From Bacteroidota bacterium (GTDB lineage Bacteria > Bacteroidota > Bacteroidia > AKYH767-A > 2013-40CM-41-45), in assembly GCA_003389385.1 (NCBI GenBank), contig QQVM01000003.1, forward strand, positions 95,613-159,612: DNA of 64,000 bases, given 5' to 3'. Made by a program: the position numbers and the translations under genes. A model generated the notes under the pieces. It saw only the letters and a program-made list of their open reading frames with translations. It was not told the DNA's origin and ran no database searches. This document shows, piece after piece, positions 8,904-16,811 of the stretch; the stretch's first letter is position 1, and each line of letters opens with the position of its first letter.

Positions 8904-9464
8904 ATGAAAGCCACACGTTACTTTCTTTTTTTACTGGTTGTCCTCATTGCATCTTCCTGCGAAAATGATCTGAGTAAAGTTGCCATATATTCAAAAGGTG
9001 AGTTAAGTCCTGTCGAATCTGCGAAAAACATCCGAATTATTTACAGTGATTCGGCAAAGGTTCAGGTTGAAGTGACTGCACCGGAACTCGACAGATATGA
9101 AACAGACAATCCGTATTTTGAGATGAAGAAAGGGCTTCGTGCGACATTTTTTGACGAGCATCTTCGTGTAAAAAGCAGGATGGACGCGGATTACGGAGTA
9201 AGATACGAGCGTGAACAAAGAATGGAAGCAAGAAAGAATGTAGTTGTTGTAAATGAGAAGGGAGAAACACTGAATACTGAGCATTTAATTTGGGATGAAA
9301 AAAATGAAAAACTGACAAGCAATCAGTTTGTAAAAATCACCACCAAGGACGAGATAATATACGGAAATGGTTTCGAGGCAAACCAGGATTTTTCAAAGTA
9401 CAAAATATTTAACATTAAAGGAACCATTTCCATTAACAATCCTGAAAATGATAAGGATTCTTGA
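8904..9464 (+). CDS. lptC: LPS export periplasmic protein LptC-like lipoprotein
   Basis: A 186-residue protein with a lipoprotein signal peptide (lipid Cys at residue 19, IASSC) followed by a beta-rich OstA/LptC-type domain. The pattern ATFFDEHLRVKSRMDADYGVR, the conserved block ENVVVVNEKGETLNTEHL-like region and the E-x-L-x-W-D strand are typical of LptC proteins in this phylum. In the Lpt system LptC sits at the inner membrane and passes lipopolysaccharide from the LptBFG ABC transporter to the LptA bridge. A lipidated N terminus instead of a transmembrane helix is common in Bacteroidota homologues. The next gene overlaps its 3' end by 17 bases, and a CNNM protein follows, so this is the head of an envelope gene block. 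Confidence 0.85.
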   Translation: MKATRYFLFLLVVLIASSCENDLSKVAIYSKGELSPVESAKNIRIIYSDSAKVQVEVTAPELDRYETDNPYFEMKKGLRATFFDEHLRVKSRMDADYGVRYEREQRMEARKNVVVVNEKGETLNTEHLIWDEKNEKLTSNQFVKITTKDEIIYGNGFEANQDFSKYKIFNIKGTISINNPENDKDS

Positions 9465-9651
9465 AATAGCCTGGCTTGTCATAGCCTTAATTACCGCCAT
9501 CATCGCGGTGTACCAGTTTTTCGCGGAGGGCTGGCAATCCTGCCTATGGATGTTTGGAGTGACGATGGTTGCTCTCATCATGTATATGGTGCGTCACAAA
9601 CAAAGAATCCGGATGGAAGAACATGAAAAGGATGCTGCTAAGTACCATTGA
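9448..9651 (+). CDS. Small two-helix membrane protein, unknown function
   Basis: A 67-residue protein starting at the ATG at 9448, which overlaps the end of lptC by 17 bases in another frame. A longer in-frame extension begins at 9367, but it lies wholly inside lptC and gives no sensible N terminus. Two hydrophobic helices are visible: ILEIAWLVIALITAIIAVY and CLWMFGVTMVALIMYMV. A charged tail (RHKQRIRMEEHEKDAAKYH) follows. Small membrane proteins of this form sit between lptC and the CNNM gene in other Bacteroidota as far as I recall. I do not recognise a named family. The overlap with lptC suggests translational coupling and an envelope role. Confidence 0.72.
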   Translation: MIRILEIAWLVIALITAIIAVYQFFAEGWQSCLWMFGVTMVALIMYMVRHKQRIRMEEHEKDAAKYH

Positions 9652-9720
9652 TGTGGGAGGGATTTTCCTCTTCATGCATAATCTCAGATTCCTTATCTTT
9701 GTCTGGCTTTTCCTTAATAT

Positions 9721-10998
9721 ATGTCCGACTGGGCGATTATCATTTGTTCACTGCTGATTTCCGCGCTTGCCTCAGGCAGCGAAATCGCGTTCTTATCTGC
9801 CAACAAACTCAGAATAGAGCTTGACAGAAGTCAGGGAAGCTTTGCGGCCAAACTTATCTGGGGACATGTTAAATCACCTTCCAGGTTTATTGCAACTATA
9901 CTCGTAGCGAACAACATCGCACTGGTCGTTTATGGCACAGTGATGGCCAAAGAAATTCTGGCACCTGAAAATCTGAGAGATTTGCTTCCGCATCAGTTGC
10001 AATCTGAGGCCGGAATTCTATTCACTCAGACAATAGTTTCTACGCTCATCATACTTGTCACTGCAGAGTTTCTCCCCAAAGTTCTTTTCAGGATAAACCC
10101 TAACGGTATTCTGAAATTTCTTGCCGTGCCCATTCAGATCATTTATGGTATCCTGAAGCCTTTAGTTTGGGTTGTTCTTGGCCTTTCAAGATTCATTCTG
10201 AAAAACCTGCTTCGTGTCAACTTTGTGGAAGAAAGACCAGTGTTTGGAAGAGTTGATCTTGACCTCTACATACGCGACATCACCACACGCAACAGCCAGG
10301 TAGAGGAAATGGACACTGAGATGCGAATTTTTCAAAACGCTCTCGACTTCAAGGAAGTGAAAATTCGTGAATGCATGATTCCGAGAAAAGAAATTGTGGC
10401 AATTGACGTAAACGAACCGATTGAAGAACTTAAAAAACTCTTCATCGAAACCAAACTAAGCAAGATATTGGTGTACCGTGATTCGATAGACAATATCATC
10501 GGCTTTGTGCATTCTTCCGAGATGTTTAAAAGACCAAATGATATCACTCAGATTTTAATACCGGTCAGCATTGTACCCGAAGTGATGACTGCCAACGACC
10601 TTCTCAAGCAATTTACAAACCAGCACAGAAGCGTGGCCATTGTGGTCGATGAATTCGGAGGCACATCCGGTATGGTCACCATTGAAGACTTGATTGAAGA
10701 GATTTTCGGAGAAATCCAGGATGAACATGACATCCCTGAGGAAATCGAGAAAAAGATCAGCGATACTGAATATTTGCTTTCAGGCAGGCTTGAGATTGAT
10801 TACCTGAACAAGAAATATGACCTGGCAATTCCAGAACACGAATCGTATGAAACGCTGGGTGGATTCATTTTTCATAATCATGAAAACATTCCTTTAGCAG
10901 GAGAAGAAATTATCATACCTCCATTCACCATCACTGCGCTGAAAGTGATGGATAATAAAATTATCCAGGCGCGCATCAGGATTAACAGAGAGGAATAG
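9721..10998 (+). CDS. CNNM/CorC-HlyC family membrane protein (GldE-like)
   Basis: A 425-residue protein with the architecture DUF21 (CNNM) transmembrane domain, two CBS domains and a C-terminal CorC_HlyC domain. The DUF21 part (residues 1-170) contains SALASGSEIAFLSANKLR and several hydrophobic segments. The CBS pair spans about 215-340 with MIPRKEIVAIDV and VDEFGGTSGMVTIEDLIEEI. The last 80 residues form the CorC_HlyC fold. Members are linked to Mg2+/Co2+ transport or efflux; GldE of gliding bacteria has the same architecture, but no other gld gene is nearby, so I give no symbol. It follows the small membrane protein by 69 bases and precedes the zinc peptidase by 3 bases. Confidence 0.92.
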   Translation: MSDWAIIICSLLISALASGSEIAFLSANKLRIELDRSQGSFAAKLIWGHVKSPSRFIATILVANNIALVVYGTVMAKEILAPENLRDLLPHQLQSEAGILFTQTIVSTLIILVTAEFLPKVLFRINPNGILKFLAVPIQIIYGILKPLVWVVLGLSRFILKNLLRVNFVEERPVFGRVDLDLYIRDITTRNSQVEEMDTEMRIFQNALDFKEVKIRECMIPRKEIVAIDVNEPIEELKKLFIETKLSKILVYRDSIDNIIGFVHSSEMFKRPNDITQILIPVSIVPEVMTANDLLKQFTNQHRSVAIVVDEFGGTSGMVTIEDLIEEIFGEIQDEHDIPEEIEKKISDTEYLLSGRLEIDYLNKKYDLAIPEHESYETLGGFIFHNHENIPLAGEEIIIPPFTITALKVMDNKIIQARIRINREE

Positions 10999-11001
10999 AA
11001 A

Positions 11002-11847
11002 ATGCTCTGGAAAGGCCGACGAAAAAGCAGCAACATTGAAGACCGCAGAGGCGGCTCACGCAGAAGTCTTGCCGGTGGCGGATTAGGAATCATTATTGTT
11101 CTTGTTATCGCACTCCTGCTGGGCAAAGATCCGCTTACACTTCTTCAACAGACAGATACCGGGACAATTCTTAATTCCGGAGAGCAATATCAGGCCGGAG
11201 AAGATTCGGAGCTTTCAGAATTTGTGAGTGTGGTTCTGGCAGATAATGAAGATGTCTGGAACGAGATATTTAGTCAGGCAGGTATGAATTACCGCGAACC
11301 GGTGTTGGTGATTTACAGAAATGTTGTACACTCTGCCTGCGGATCAGCCTCCTCCGCTGTTGGCCCTTTTTACTGTCCTGCCGATATGAAAATCTATATT
11401 GATCTTTCATTCTATGATGAGCTGAAAAACAGGTTCAGTGCACCGGGAGATTTTGCAATGACCTACGTAGTCGCACACGAGGTGGGACACCATGTTCAAA
11501 ACCTGCTTGGAATTTCCGACAAGGTGCATGCGATGCGCTCGCGTTTAAGCGAAACAGAATACAATGAGTTGTCGGTACGGCTCGAACTTCAGGCAGATTT
11601 CTTTGCAGGAGTATTCGCACATCATGCACACAGAGTAAAAAATATTCTTGAAGAAGGCGACATAGAAGAAGCGCTCAATGCGGCTAATGCGATTGGAGAC
11701 GATAACCTGCAAAAAAAAAGTCAGGGTTATGTAGTTCCTGATGCTTTCACACACGGAACATCAGAACAGAGAATGCGATGGTTCAGCAAGGGTTTTCATA
11801 GCGGGCGACTTGAAGAAGGTGATACTTTTTCAGCAAATTCACTCTGA
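11002..11847 (+). CDS. Neutral zinc metallopeptidase (YpfJ family)
   Basis: A 281-residue protein of the putative neutral zinc metallopeptidase family (Pfam Zn_peptidase, YpfJ-like). The N terminus is basic and short (GRRKSSNIEDRRGGSRR), followed by one transmembrane helix (GLGIIIVLVIALLLG, about 28-42). The catalytic motif HEVGH is at 159-163, and the family blocks CGSASSAVGPFYCPAD, ELQADFFAGVFAHH and THGTSEQRMRWFSKGF are all present. It should face the periplasm, anchored in the inner membrane. The natural substrate is not known for this family. It starts 3 bases after the CNNM gene, so the two are very likely co-transcribed. Confidence 0.92.
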   Translation: MLWKGRRKSSNIEDRRGGSRRSLAGGGLGIIIVLVIALLLGKDPLTLLQQTDTGTILNSGEQYQAGEDSELSEFVSVVLADNEDVWNEIFSQAGMNYREPVLVIYRNVVHSACGSASSAVGPFYCPADMKIYIDLSFYDELKNRFSAPGDFAMTYVVAHEVGHHVQNLLGISDKVHAMRSRLSETEYNELSVRLELQADFFAGVFAHHAHRVKNILEEGDIEEALNAANAIGDDNLQKKSQGYVVPDAFTHGTSEQRMRWFSKGFHSGRLEEGDTFSANSL

Positions 11848-12087
11848 TTTTCCAGGTCAACTCCAGCCTGAATCTGTGCGGTTTCCAGTCGTTTAATCTG
11901 ATTTTAAAAGATTTGGCTCAGCCACCGGCTTTTATTATTCACTTTCAGATTGTATATTCGCCCCTCATTTTGAATTCTGAAACCCGAAATGCATTGTAAT
12001 CATCTGTATTTCAACGCAATAGGACTTTTCTCAGAATTCTTCATTGATTTCAGAAAAAAAACCAAAAAATAATTATTTCATAGAGTT

Positions 12088-14181
12088 ATGGCTGTTATAG
12101 GCAAAATCAGAAAGCGCGTAGGATTATTGATCGCATTCATCGGAGTGTCACTGCTTCTATTCATTCTGGGTGATGTACTTTCAACAAACACCGGACTATT
12201 GAGCGGACAAACGGATGTCATTGGCGAGATCGGTGGAAACGAAGTACACTACCAGGAGTTTGAAAAGCGAGTGGAACGTCTCACTGAAAATTACAAGATT
12301 AATACTCAGTCGGACAACATCGACCAGAATACACAGGACATGCTCAGGGAGCAGGCATGGGGAATGTACGTAAACGAAAACACTCTTGGCGAAGAGTATA
12401 AGAAAATCGGCATCAGCGTAAGTTCCGCTGAGTTATACGACATGTGCACCGGTCCTAATCCGCATGCACAGGTCAGGCAGGCATTTACTGATCCGAACAC
12501 ACAGATGTTCGATCCTACTGCAGTAGTTAAATTTCTGAAAGATCTTCCGAACCGCGATGAAAGTGTTCAGCGGCAGTGGAGGCAGTTTGAAGATGCTATC
12601 ATGGAAGAAAGAATCAGCAGCAAGTACAAAGAAATGATCAAGGCTGGTCTGTATGTGACAAAAGCCGAGGCGAAAGCTGCCATGGAAGAAAGCCAGCGTA
12701 CTGCAAGCATTCGTTTTGTTCGTCTCGACTACAATACTATTCCTGACAGTGCTGCAGTTGTTGAAGAGAAAGATCTCAAGGCATATCACAGCGCAAACCA
12801 ACACAAGTACACACAAACTGAGACTATCCGCAAAATTGATTACGTCACTTTCGATGTTAGTCCTTCAGCAGAGGATCACATGGAAGTAATCAACTGGATA
12901 AATGAGAAGGTTAAGGAATTTGAACAAGCCGAAGACCATGCTTCATTTGTTAACCAATACAGTGATGCACCATTTGACTCAAACTATTATAAAAGAGAAA
13001 GTTTTCCTGCCCCTTTGGACACACTGTTCGGCAATGTGCCGGTTGGGACCATGGTAGGACCTTACACTGAAAGTTCTTACATGAAGATTTCCAAGCTAAC
13101 CGGAATTAAGAATCTTCCTGATTCAGTGAGAGCAAGGCATATCCTGATCAAGATTCAAAACAATGACACTACAGCCGCCAGGAATAAAGCAGACAGTCTG
13201 AAGAATGCAATCAGGAGAGGCTCCAAATTCTCTGACCTGGCTACAAAGTTTTCTGAAGATCCGGGATCTGCTGTAAAAGGAGGAGACCTAGACTGGTTTC
13301 AGCAGGGTATGATGGTTAAGGAATTTAACGATGCCTGCTTCGAAGGAAAGAAAGGCGACATGCCGATTGTAGTTACACAGTTTGGTGTCCATCTGATTGA
13401 AGTACTTGACAAGGGAGCTCCTTCAAGAACAATCCAGGTTGCTACTGTCATGCGTAATATAGAGCCATCCCAACGTACTTATGATGCAGCTTATAACAAG
13501 GCTAATCAATTTGCTGCTACGAACAATACTGCATTGCTTTTCGACAGCGCGGTGGTAAAGCAGGGCCTCAATAAAAGAATTGCAGATAACATCCGTGAAA
13601 CTGACAAAAACATTCCCGGACTTGAGTCACCACGTGAACTCATTCGATGGGTTTATTCAGCTAAAGTGGGTGATGTAAGTAAAGCCTTCACAATCGGCGA
13701 GAAATTTGTGATTGCTAAGCTTACGGACATTCGCGAGAAAGGAAATCTTCCTTTGGATGCTGTTCGTGAGCAGGTGATGGCTGAAGCCAGGAAAATTAAG
13801 AAGGCTGACATGCTGGTTGAAAAAATTAAAAATGCGGGCGCTTCTGATCTTGACGCACTGGCTCAAAAACTCAGTGTGAATGTGATGGATGCAGAAAACA
13901 TCAGCTTCCAGAATCCATACGTTCCCGGAATCGGCGGAGAAGCGAAAGTTGTCGGAGCGATATTCGGATCAAAGGAAGGTCAAATGTCTGCCCCTATTCG
14001 CGGAGACCTTGGAGTGACTGTATTCAGCGTGAAAAGCTTTACTGCTCCTGCTCAAAACCAGGACATCATGCCACAGATTAAACAGCTTACAGAGCAGAGA
14101 ACTTCAAGATCTGAATATGAAGTGTTCAATGCTTTAAAAGAAAAAGTTGGTATCACCGACAACAGAGGAAAATTTTATTGA
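12088..14181 (+). CDS. PpiD/SurA-like periplasmic peptidyl-prolyl isomerase
   Basis: A 697-residue protein with one N-terminal transmembrane helix (about 12-30, VGLLIAFIGVSLLLFILGD), a SurA_N-like helical chaperone region (about 30-230) and a parvulin-type rotamase domain (about 345-450: RARHILIKIQ, FSDLATKFSEDPGSA, GGDLDWFQQG). The layout matches PpiD, an inner-membrane-anchored foldase that helps newly exported proteins fold. A long C-terminal helical region follows. A 240-base gap separates it from the zinc peptidase, so it may have its own promoter, though none matches the consensus well. It ends before a strong terminator at 14201-14234. Its place after lptC and CNNM genes fits an envelope-biogenesis cluster. 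Confidence 0.92.
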   Translation: MAVIGKIRKRVGLLIAFIGVSLLLFILGDVLSTNTGLLSGQTDVIGEIGGNEVHYQEFEKRVERLTENYKINTQSDNIDQNTQDMLREQAWGMYVNENTLGEEYKKIGISVSSAELYDMCTGPNPHAQVRQAFTDPNTQMFDPTAVVKFLKDLPNRDESVQRQWRQFEDAIMEERISSKYKEMIKAGLYVTKAEAKAAMEESQRTASIRFVRLDYNTIPDSAAVVEEKDLKAYHSANQHKYTQTETIRKIDYVTFDVSPSAEDHMEVINWINEKVKEFEQAEDHASFVNQYSDAPFDSNYYKRESFPAPLDTLFGNVPVGTMVGPYTESSYMKISKLTGIKNLPDSVRARHILIKIQNNDTTAARNKADSLKNAIRRGSKFSDLATKFSEDPGSAVKGGDLDWFQQGMMVKEFNDACFEGKKGDMPIVVTQFGVHLIEVLDKGAPSRTIQVATVMRNIEPSQRTYDAAYNKANQFAATNNTALLFDSAVVKQGLNKRIADNIRETDKNIPGLESPRELIRWVYSAKVGDVSKAFTIGEKFVIAKLTDIREKGNLPLDAVREQVMAEARKIKKADMLVEKIKNAGASDLDALAQKLSVNVMDAENISFQNPYVPGIGGEAKVVGAIFGSKEGQMSAPIRGDLGVTVFSVKSFTAPAQNQDIMPQIKQLTEQRTSRSEYEVFNALKEKVGITDNRGKFY

Positions 14182-14200
14182 TCTGTACCTCTCAAATTAA

Positions 14201-14234
14201 AAATCCGTCCTCAAAACAGGACGGATTTTTTTTT
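14201..14234 (+). terminator. Rho-independent terminator after the ppiD-like gene
   Basis: Perfect 11-bp arms AAATCCGTCCT (14201-14211) and AGGACGGATTT (14218-14228) with a 6-base loop, running into nine consecutive T's (14226-14234). Confidence 0.95.
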
Positions 14235-14362
14235 GCCAGAAATTTGCACCTGCAATGATTATTAGTCTTGCTTTTATGCAACTCGCGGCTTGATGTTTAT
14301 CTGAATTCACATATTAAGCGTAAGTGTATAGACAGGCCTGAAATACGACTCAGCAGATTATC

Positions 14363-14863
14363 TCAGTGCAGGGAAAAAGTCCTGATAAAATCCCTATTGC
14401 CGGGTGCTGAATGGCAACCGGTACATCCATCTCCCTTTCTTGCAACTGGATAAATAACTTCACCATTCGGGCCAACTTCATTCCAAAGCCAGCCGGCGCC
14501 TGCGGCGGGATCATTGGAGCTTTTATACATTATAGACAGCAGATTCAGGTCATCTCCCGGAAAATCATAAATCTCTTTTACGATGAGCGAGCCGTCAGGA
14601 AAACGGTCTCCACGAATATCGCTTATCGAATCGTTCATAGCGGACACCGCGATATTATTGAAGCGTATCCTGACATTGCTGCCATGCGGACTTTCGCGAT
14701 GTGCAGACAAAGTATCAGGATTCATTTTAAAATATTGGAAGCCTGCCTCATTTTTAGAAATTTCATACAAGCCACTGTCAGTGATTACCGCTCTTTCACT
14801 TTTGTCATTCACACAGGAAACAGCTATCAACCATAAAACAAATGCAGTGTAAATCACTTTCAT
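14363..14863 (-). CDS. Lipoprotein with C-terminal CxxCH haem site (cytochrome P460-like), copy 2
   Basis: A 166-residue protein when started at the ATG whose first base is 14863; this gives a lipoprotein signal peptide (MKVIYTAFVLWLIAVSC, lipid Cys17). A longer frame reaches 15013, but its N terminus is not signal-like and runs through the preceding terminator. The body has the cytochrome P460-like pattern: SLIVKEIYDF, a GWLWNEVGPNGEVIY block, and near the C terminus CTGCHSAPGNRDFIRTF, a c-type haem attachment site. P460-family proteins are periplasmic or membrane-tethered haem proteins linked to hydroxylamine, nitric-oxide or cytochrome c chemistry; this one's activity is unknown. It is a paralogue of the gene just upstream at 14976-15431. 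Confidence 0.82.
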   Translation of the reverse strand: MKVIYTAFVLWLIAVSCVNDKSERAVITDSGLYEISKNEAGFQYFKMNPDTLSAHRESPHGSNVRIRFNNIAVSAMNDSISDIRGDRFPDGSLIVKEIYDFPGDDLNLLSIMYKSSNDPAAGAGWLWNEVGPNGEVIYPVARKGDGCTGCHSAPGNRDFIRTFSLH

Positions 14864-14930
14864 ATTGTAAATATAAGAAAGGCAATCGAAAGCAGCCATT
14901 CTTTTGATTTGATGATAGAAACTGTAGGGC

Positions 14931-14958
14931 AAAAAAAAATCCGCCCTAGGGCGGATTT
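14931..14958 (-). terminator. Terminator between the two P460-like genes
   Basis: A perfect palindrome AAATCCGCCC-TA-GGGCGGATTT, whose minus-strand side runs into nine T's (A run at 14931-14939). It ends the 14976-15431 gene, so its paralogue at 14363 probably needs its own promoter or read-through. Confidence 0.88.
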
Positions 14959-14975
14959 CACAATCAAAACACCAA

Positions 14976-15431
14976 CTACATGGTAAATCCGGTGATGTTG
15001 CGATCCGGTCCATGACATGACTGGCACTTGGCTCCTCTTGCGTTCACGCTGTACACAGTTTCACCGTCAGCATTAAAAGATGCCCAAAGCCATCCGTTTA
15101 CAGACCGTGAATCATTAGGAGCATGCACCATCAAATCATATGCGCTCACTTCACCAATAGAATTTACATATTCTTTAATCATGACAGAGTTTGGAAGGTA
15201 AGCCCCGCCCTTGCTGTCATGTGCAATTTCATTCATCTTCACACGGAAACCCTGCGATTTTTTTCTTTCGACAATGGTGGTACCGGATTCAGAAAGTGTT
15301 TGAGTCATCAAACGGCTTAAAGCTTCATCAGTAATCATCGTAGATTCCTGGTGAACGTCTTTTGAGCAAGAGCTTATTGAAAGCGCTGCAATCAGCAAGC
15401 CCGGAATGATAAGTAGTCTTTGCATTTTCAT
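14976..15431 (-). CDS. Lipoprotein with C-terminal CxxCH haem site (cytochrome P460-like), copy 1
   Basis: A 151-residue protein with a clear lipoprotein signal peptide (lipid Cys22 in LSISSC). It shares its layout with the downstream paralogue: an exported N terminus, a middle block with SVMIKEYVNSIGEVSAYDLM, the conserved GWLWASFNADGETVYSV stretch, and a haem-attachment motif CQSCHG close to the C terminus. This fits the cytochrome P460-like family. The short length means a single compact domain. It would sit in the periplasm or outer membrane as a small electron-transfer or NO/hydroxylamine-related haem protein; the true substrate is unknown. It ends at a strong terminator and lies next to the cell-shape cluster with no apparent link to it. 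Confidence 0.83.
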   Translation of the reverse strand: MKMQRLLIIPGLLIAALSISSCSKDVHQESTMITDEALSRLMTQTLSESGTTIVERKKSQGFRVKMNEIAHDSKGGAYLPNSVMIKEYVNSIGEVSAYDLMVHAPNDSRSVNGWLWASFNADGETVYSVNARGAKCQSCHGPDRNITGFTM

Positions 15432-15537
15432 GGGTCTGATTTTTTAATGAAAGTTAAGATTAGGGACCTCTTAGATTGTCCTGAAAGTGTCATCTCCTGC
15501 ACTGAAAATGAAGAACTTAGAAAACGACCCGAAAATG

Positions 15538-15560
15538 GCAGATTTTAACGCAAAATCTGC
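15538..15560 (-). terminator. Candidate terminator hairpin over the rodA stop codon
   Basis: Arms GCAGATTTT (15538-15546) and AAAATCTGC (15552-15560) with a 5-base loop. The TAA stop of rodA lies inside the stem. The T tail on the minus strand is poor (CATTTTCGG), so termination is likely but not certain. Confidence 0.5.
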
Positions 15561-16807
15561 AATCTATAGGCATCCAGCTTGATGAGGATAAACAATAAAA
15601 TGGTAAATCCCCACAGAGAAGAGCCGCCATAGCTGAAAAAAGGCAAGGGTATTCCTATGACCGGAGCCAGACCAATGGTCATCCCGATATTAATCAACAA
15701 GTGAAAGAAAATGATTGATGCGACACCATAGCCATAAATTCTCGAAAACTTGGAACGTTGTCGTTCCGCCACAAAAACAATTCTGAATAACAAAGCCAGA
15801 AAGAGACTGATGACAACAAAGCTTCCCACGAAGCCCCACTCCTCACCTACAGTGCAGAAAATAAAATCCGTGCTTTGCTCAGGCACAAAATCATATTTGG
15901 TTTGTGTACCCTGAAGAAATCCCTTGCCGAAAAATCCTCCTGAACCGATTGCAATTTTACTTTGATTCACGTTATAGCCGGCACCTTTCAAGTCGGTTTC
16001 TTTACCCAAAAGCACATCAATTCTCACTCTTTGATGCGGCTGCAAAACATTGTTGTAAAAATGGTCTACACCGAATATGATGGACGAAGCGATTGCGGCT
16101 CCGGAGAGGATCACCAGAATGTTCTTTTTATTTTTTCTTACCAAGAAGAAAAACACGGCTGCTATGCCTAAAATGATTCCTAAAAGAATCGTTTTCTTGA
16201 TAAGCAATGCAAGAATGAAAAGTGCAATACTCACAAGTCCGAGCAACAGAATGTTACCTGACAATCCTTCCCTGTACAGAACAAAAATAAATGATGCAAA
16301 AACCAGAGCGGAACCTGTATCATTTTGCATAAGAATGATGACCGCAGGAACTCCAATTATCAAACCGGAAATAAGTTTTGTTCTCAAATCCTGGATCTTG
16401 ATATCCAAAATGCTCAGGTACTTGGCCAGTGCCATTGTTGTAGCGAATTTGGCAAATTCAGAAGGCTGAAATTTGAACATTCCGAAGTCGATCCAGCCGA
16501 GTGATCCCTTCACATCACGCGCGAAAACGAGGGTCGCAAGTAAAACGATAATCAAGGCACCATAAACAACATATGCGATAGTCGCATAAAACTTACCGTC
16601 GATGATCAGAATCATCAGGGCAATGAATATGGATCCCGCGATGAATAAAGCCTGTTTTCCGTAACTCTGGCTCAGGTCAAAAATACTCTTGTGCTCCTCA
16701 TTGTAAACAGCTGCATAAATATTCATCCAACCCATGCCAACCATCAGAAGGAACATGCCTACAAGAAGCCAGTCAATATTCTGCAATATGCTTTTTTGCT
16801 CACGCAT
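15545..16807 (-). CDS. rodA: Rod-shape determining protein RodA (SEDS peptidoglycan polymerase)
   Basis: A 420-residue polytopic membrane protein of the SEDS family with about ten hydrophobic segments. Conserved SEDS stretches are visible: KGSLGWIDFGMFKFQPSEFAK in the first third, GSGGFFGKGFLQGTQTKYDF, the FVPEQSTDFIFCTVGEEWGF block, and PLPFFSYGGSS near the C terminus. RodA polymerises lipid II into glycan strands in the lateral wall and works with the transpeptidase PBP2. Its gene follows mrdA by 4 bases, the classical pairing. It closes the mre/mrd cluster. Confidence 0.96.
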   Translation of the reverse strand: MREQKSILQNIDWLLVGMFLLMVGMGWMNIYAAVYNEEHKSIFDLSQSYGKQALFIAGSIFIALMILIIDGKFYATIAYVVYGALIIVLLATLVFARDVKGSLGWIDFGMFKFQPSEFAKFATTMALAKYLSILDIKIQDLRTKLISGLIIGVPAVIILMQNDTGSALVFASFIFVLYREGLSGNILLLGLVSIALFILALLIKKTILLGIILGIAAVFFFLVRKNKKNILVILSGAAIASSIIFGVDHFYNNVLQPHQRVRIDVLLGKETDLKGAGYNVNQSKIAIGSGGFFGKGFLQGTQTKYDFVPEQSTDFIFCTVGEEWGFVGSFVVISLFLALLFRIVFVAERQRSKFSRIYGYGVASIIFFHLLINIGMTIGLAPVIGIPLPFFSYGGSSLWGFTILLFILIKLDAYRLQILR

Positions 16808-16811
16808 GTTT

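Noticed and set aside
9569..9757. 62-codon frame between the small membrane protein and the CNNM gene
   Set aside because: It overlaps both real genes and has no coherent membrane or domain pattern of its own.
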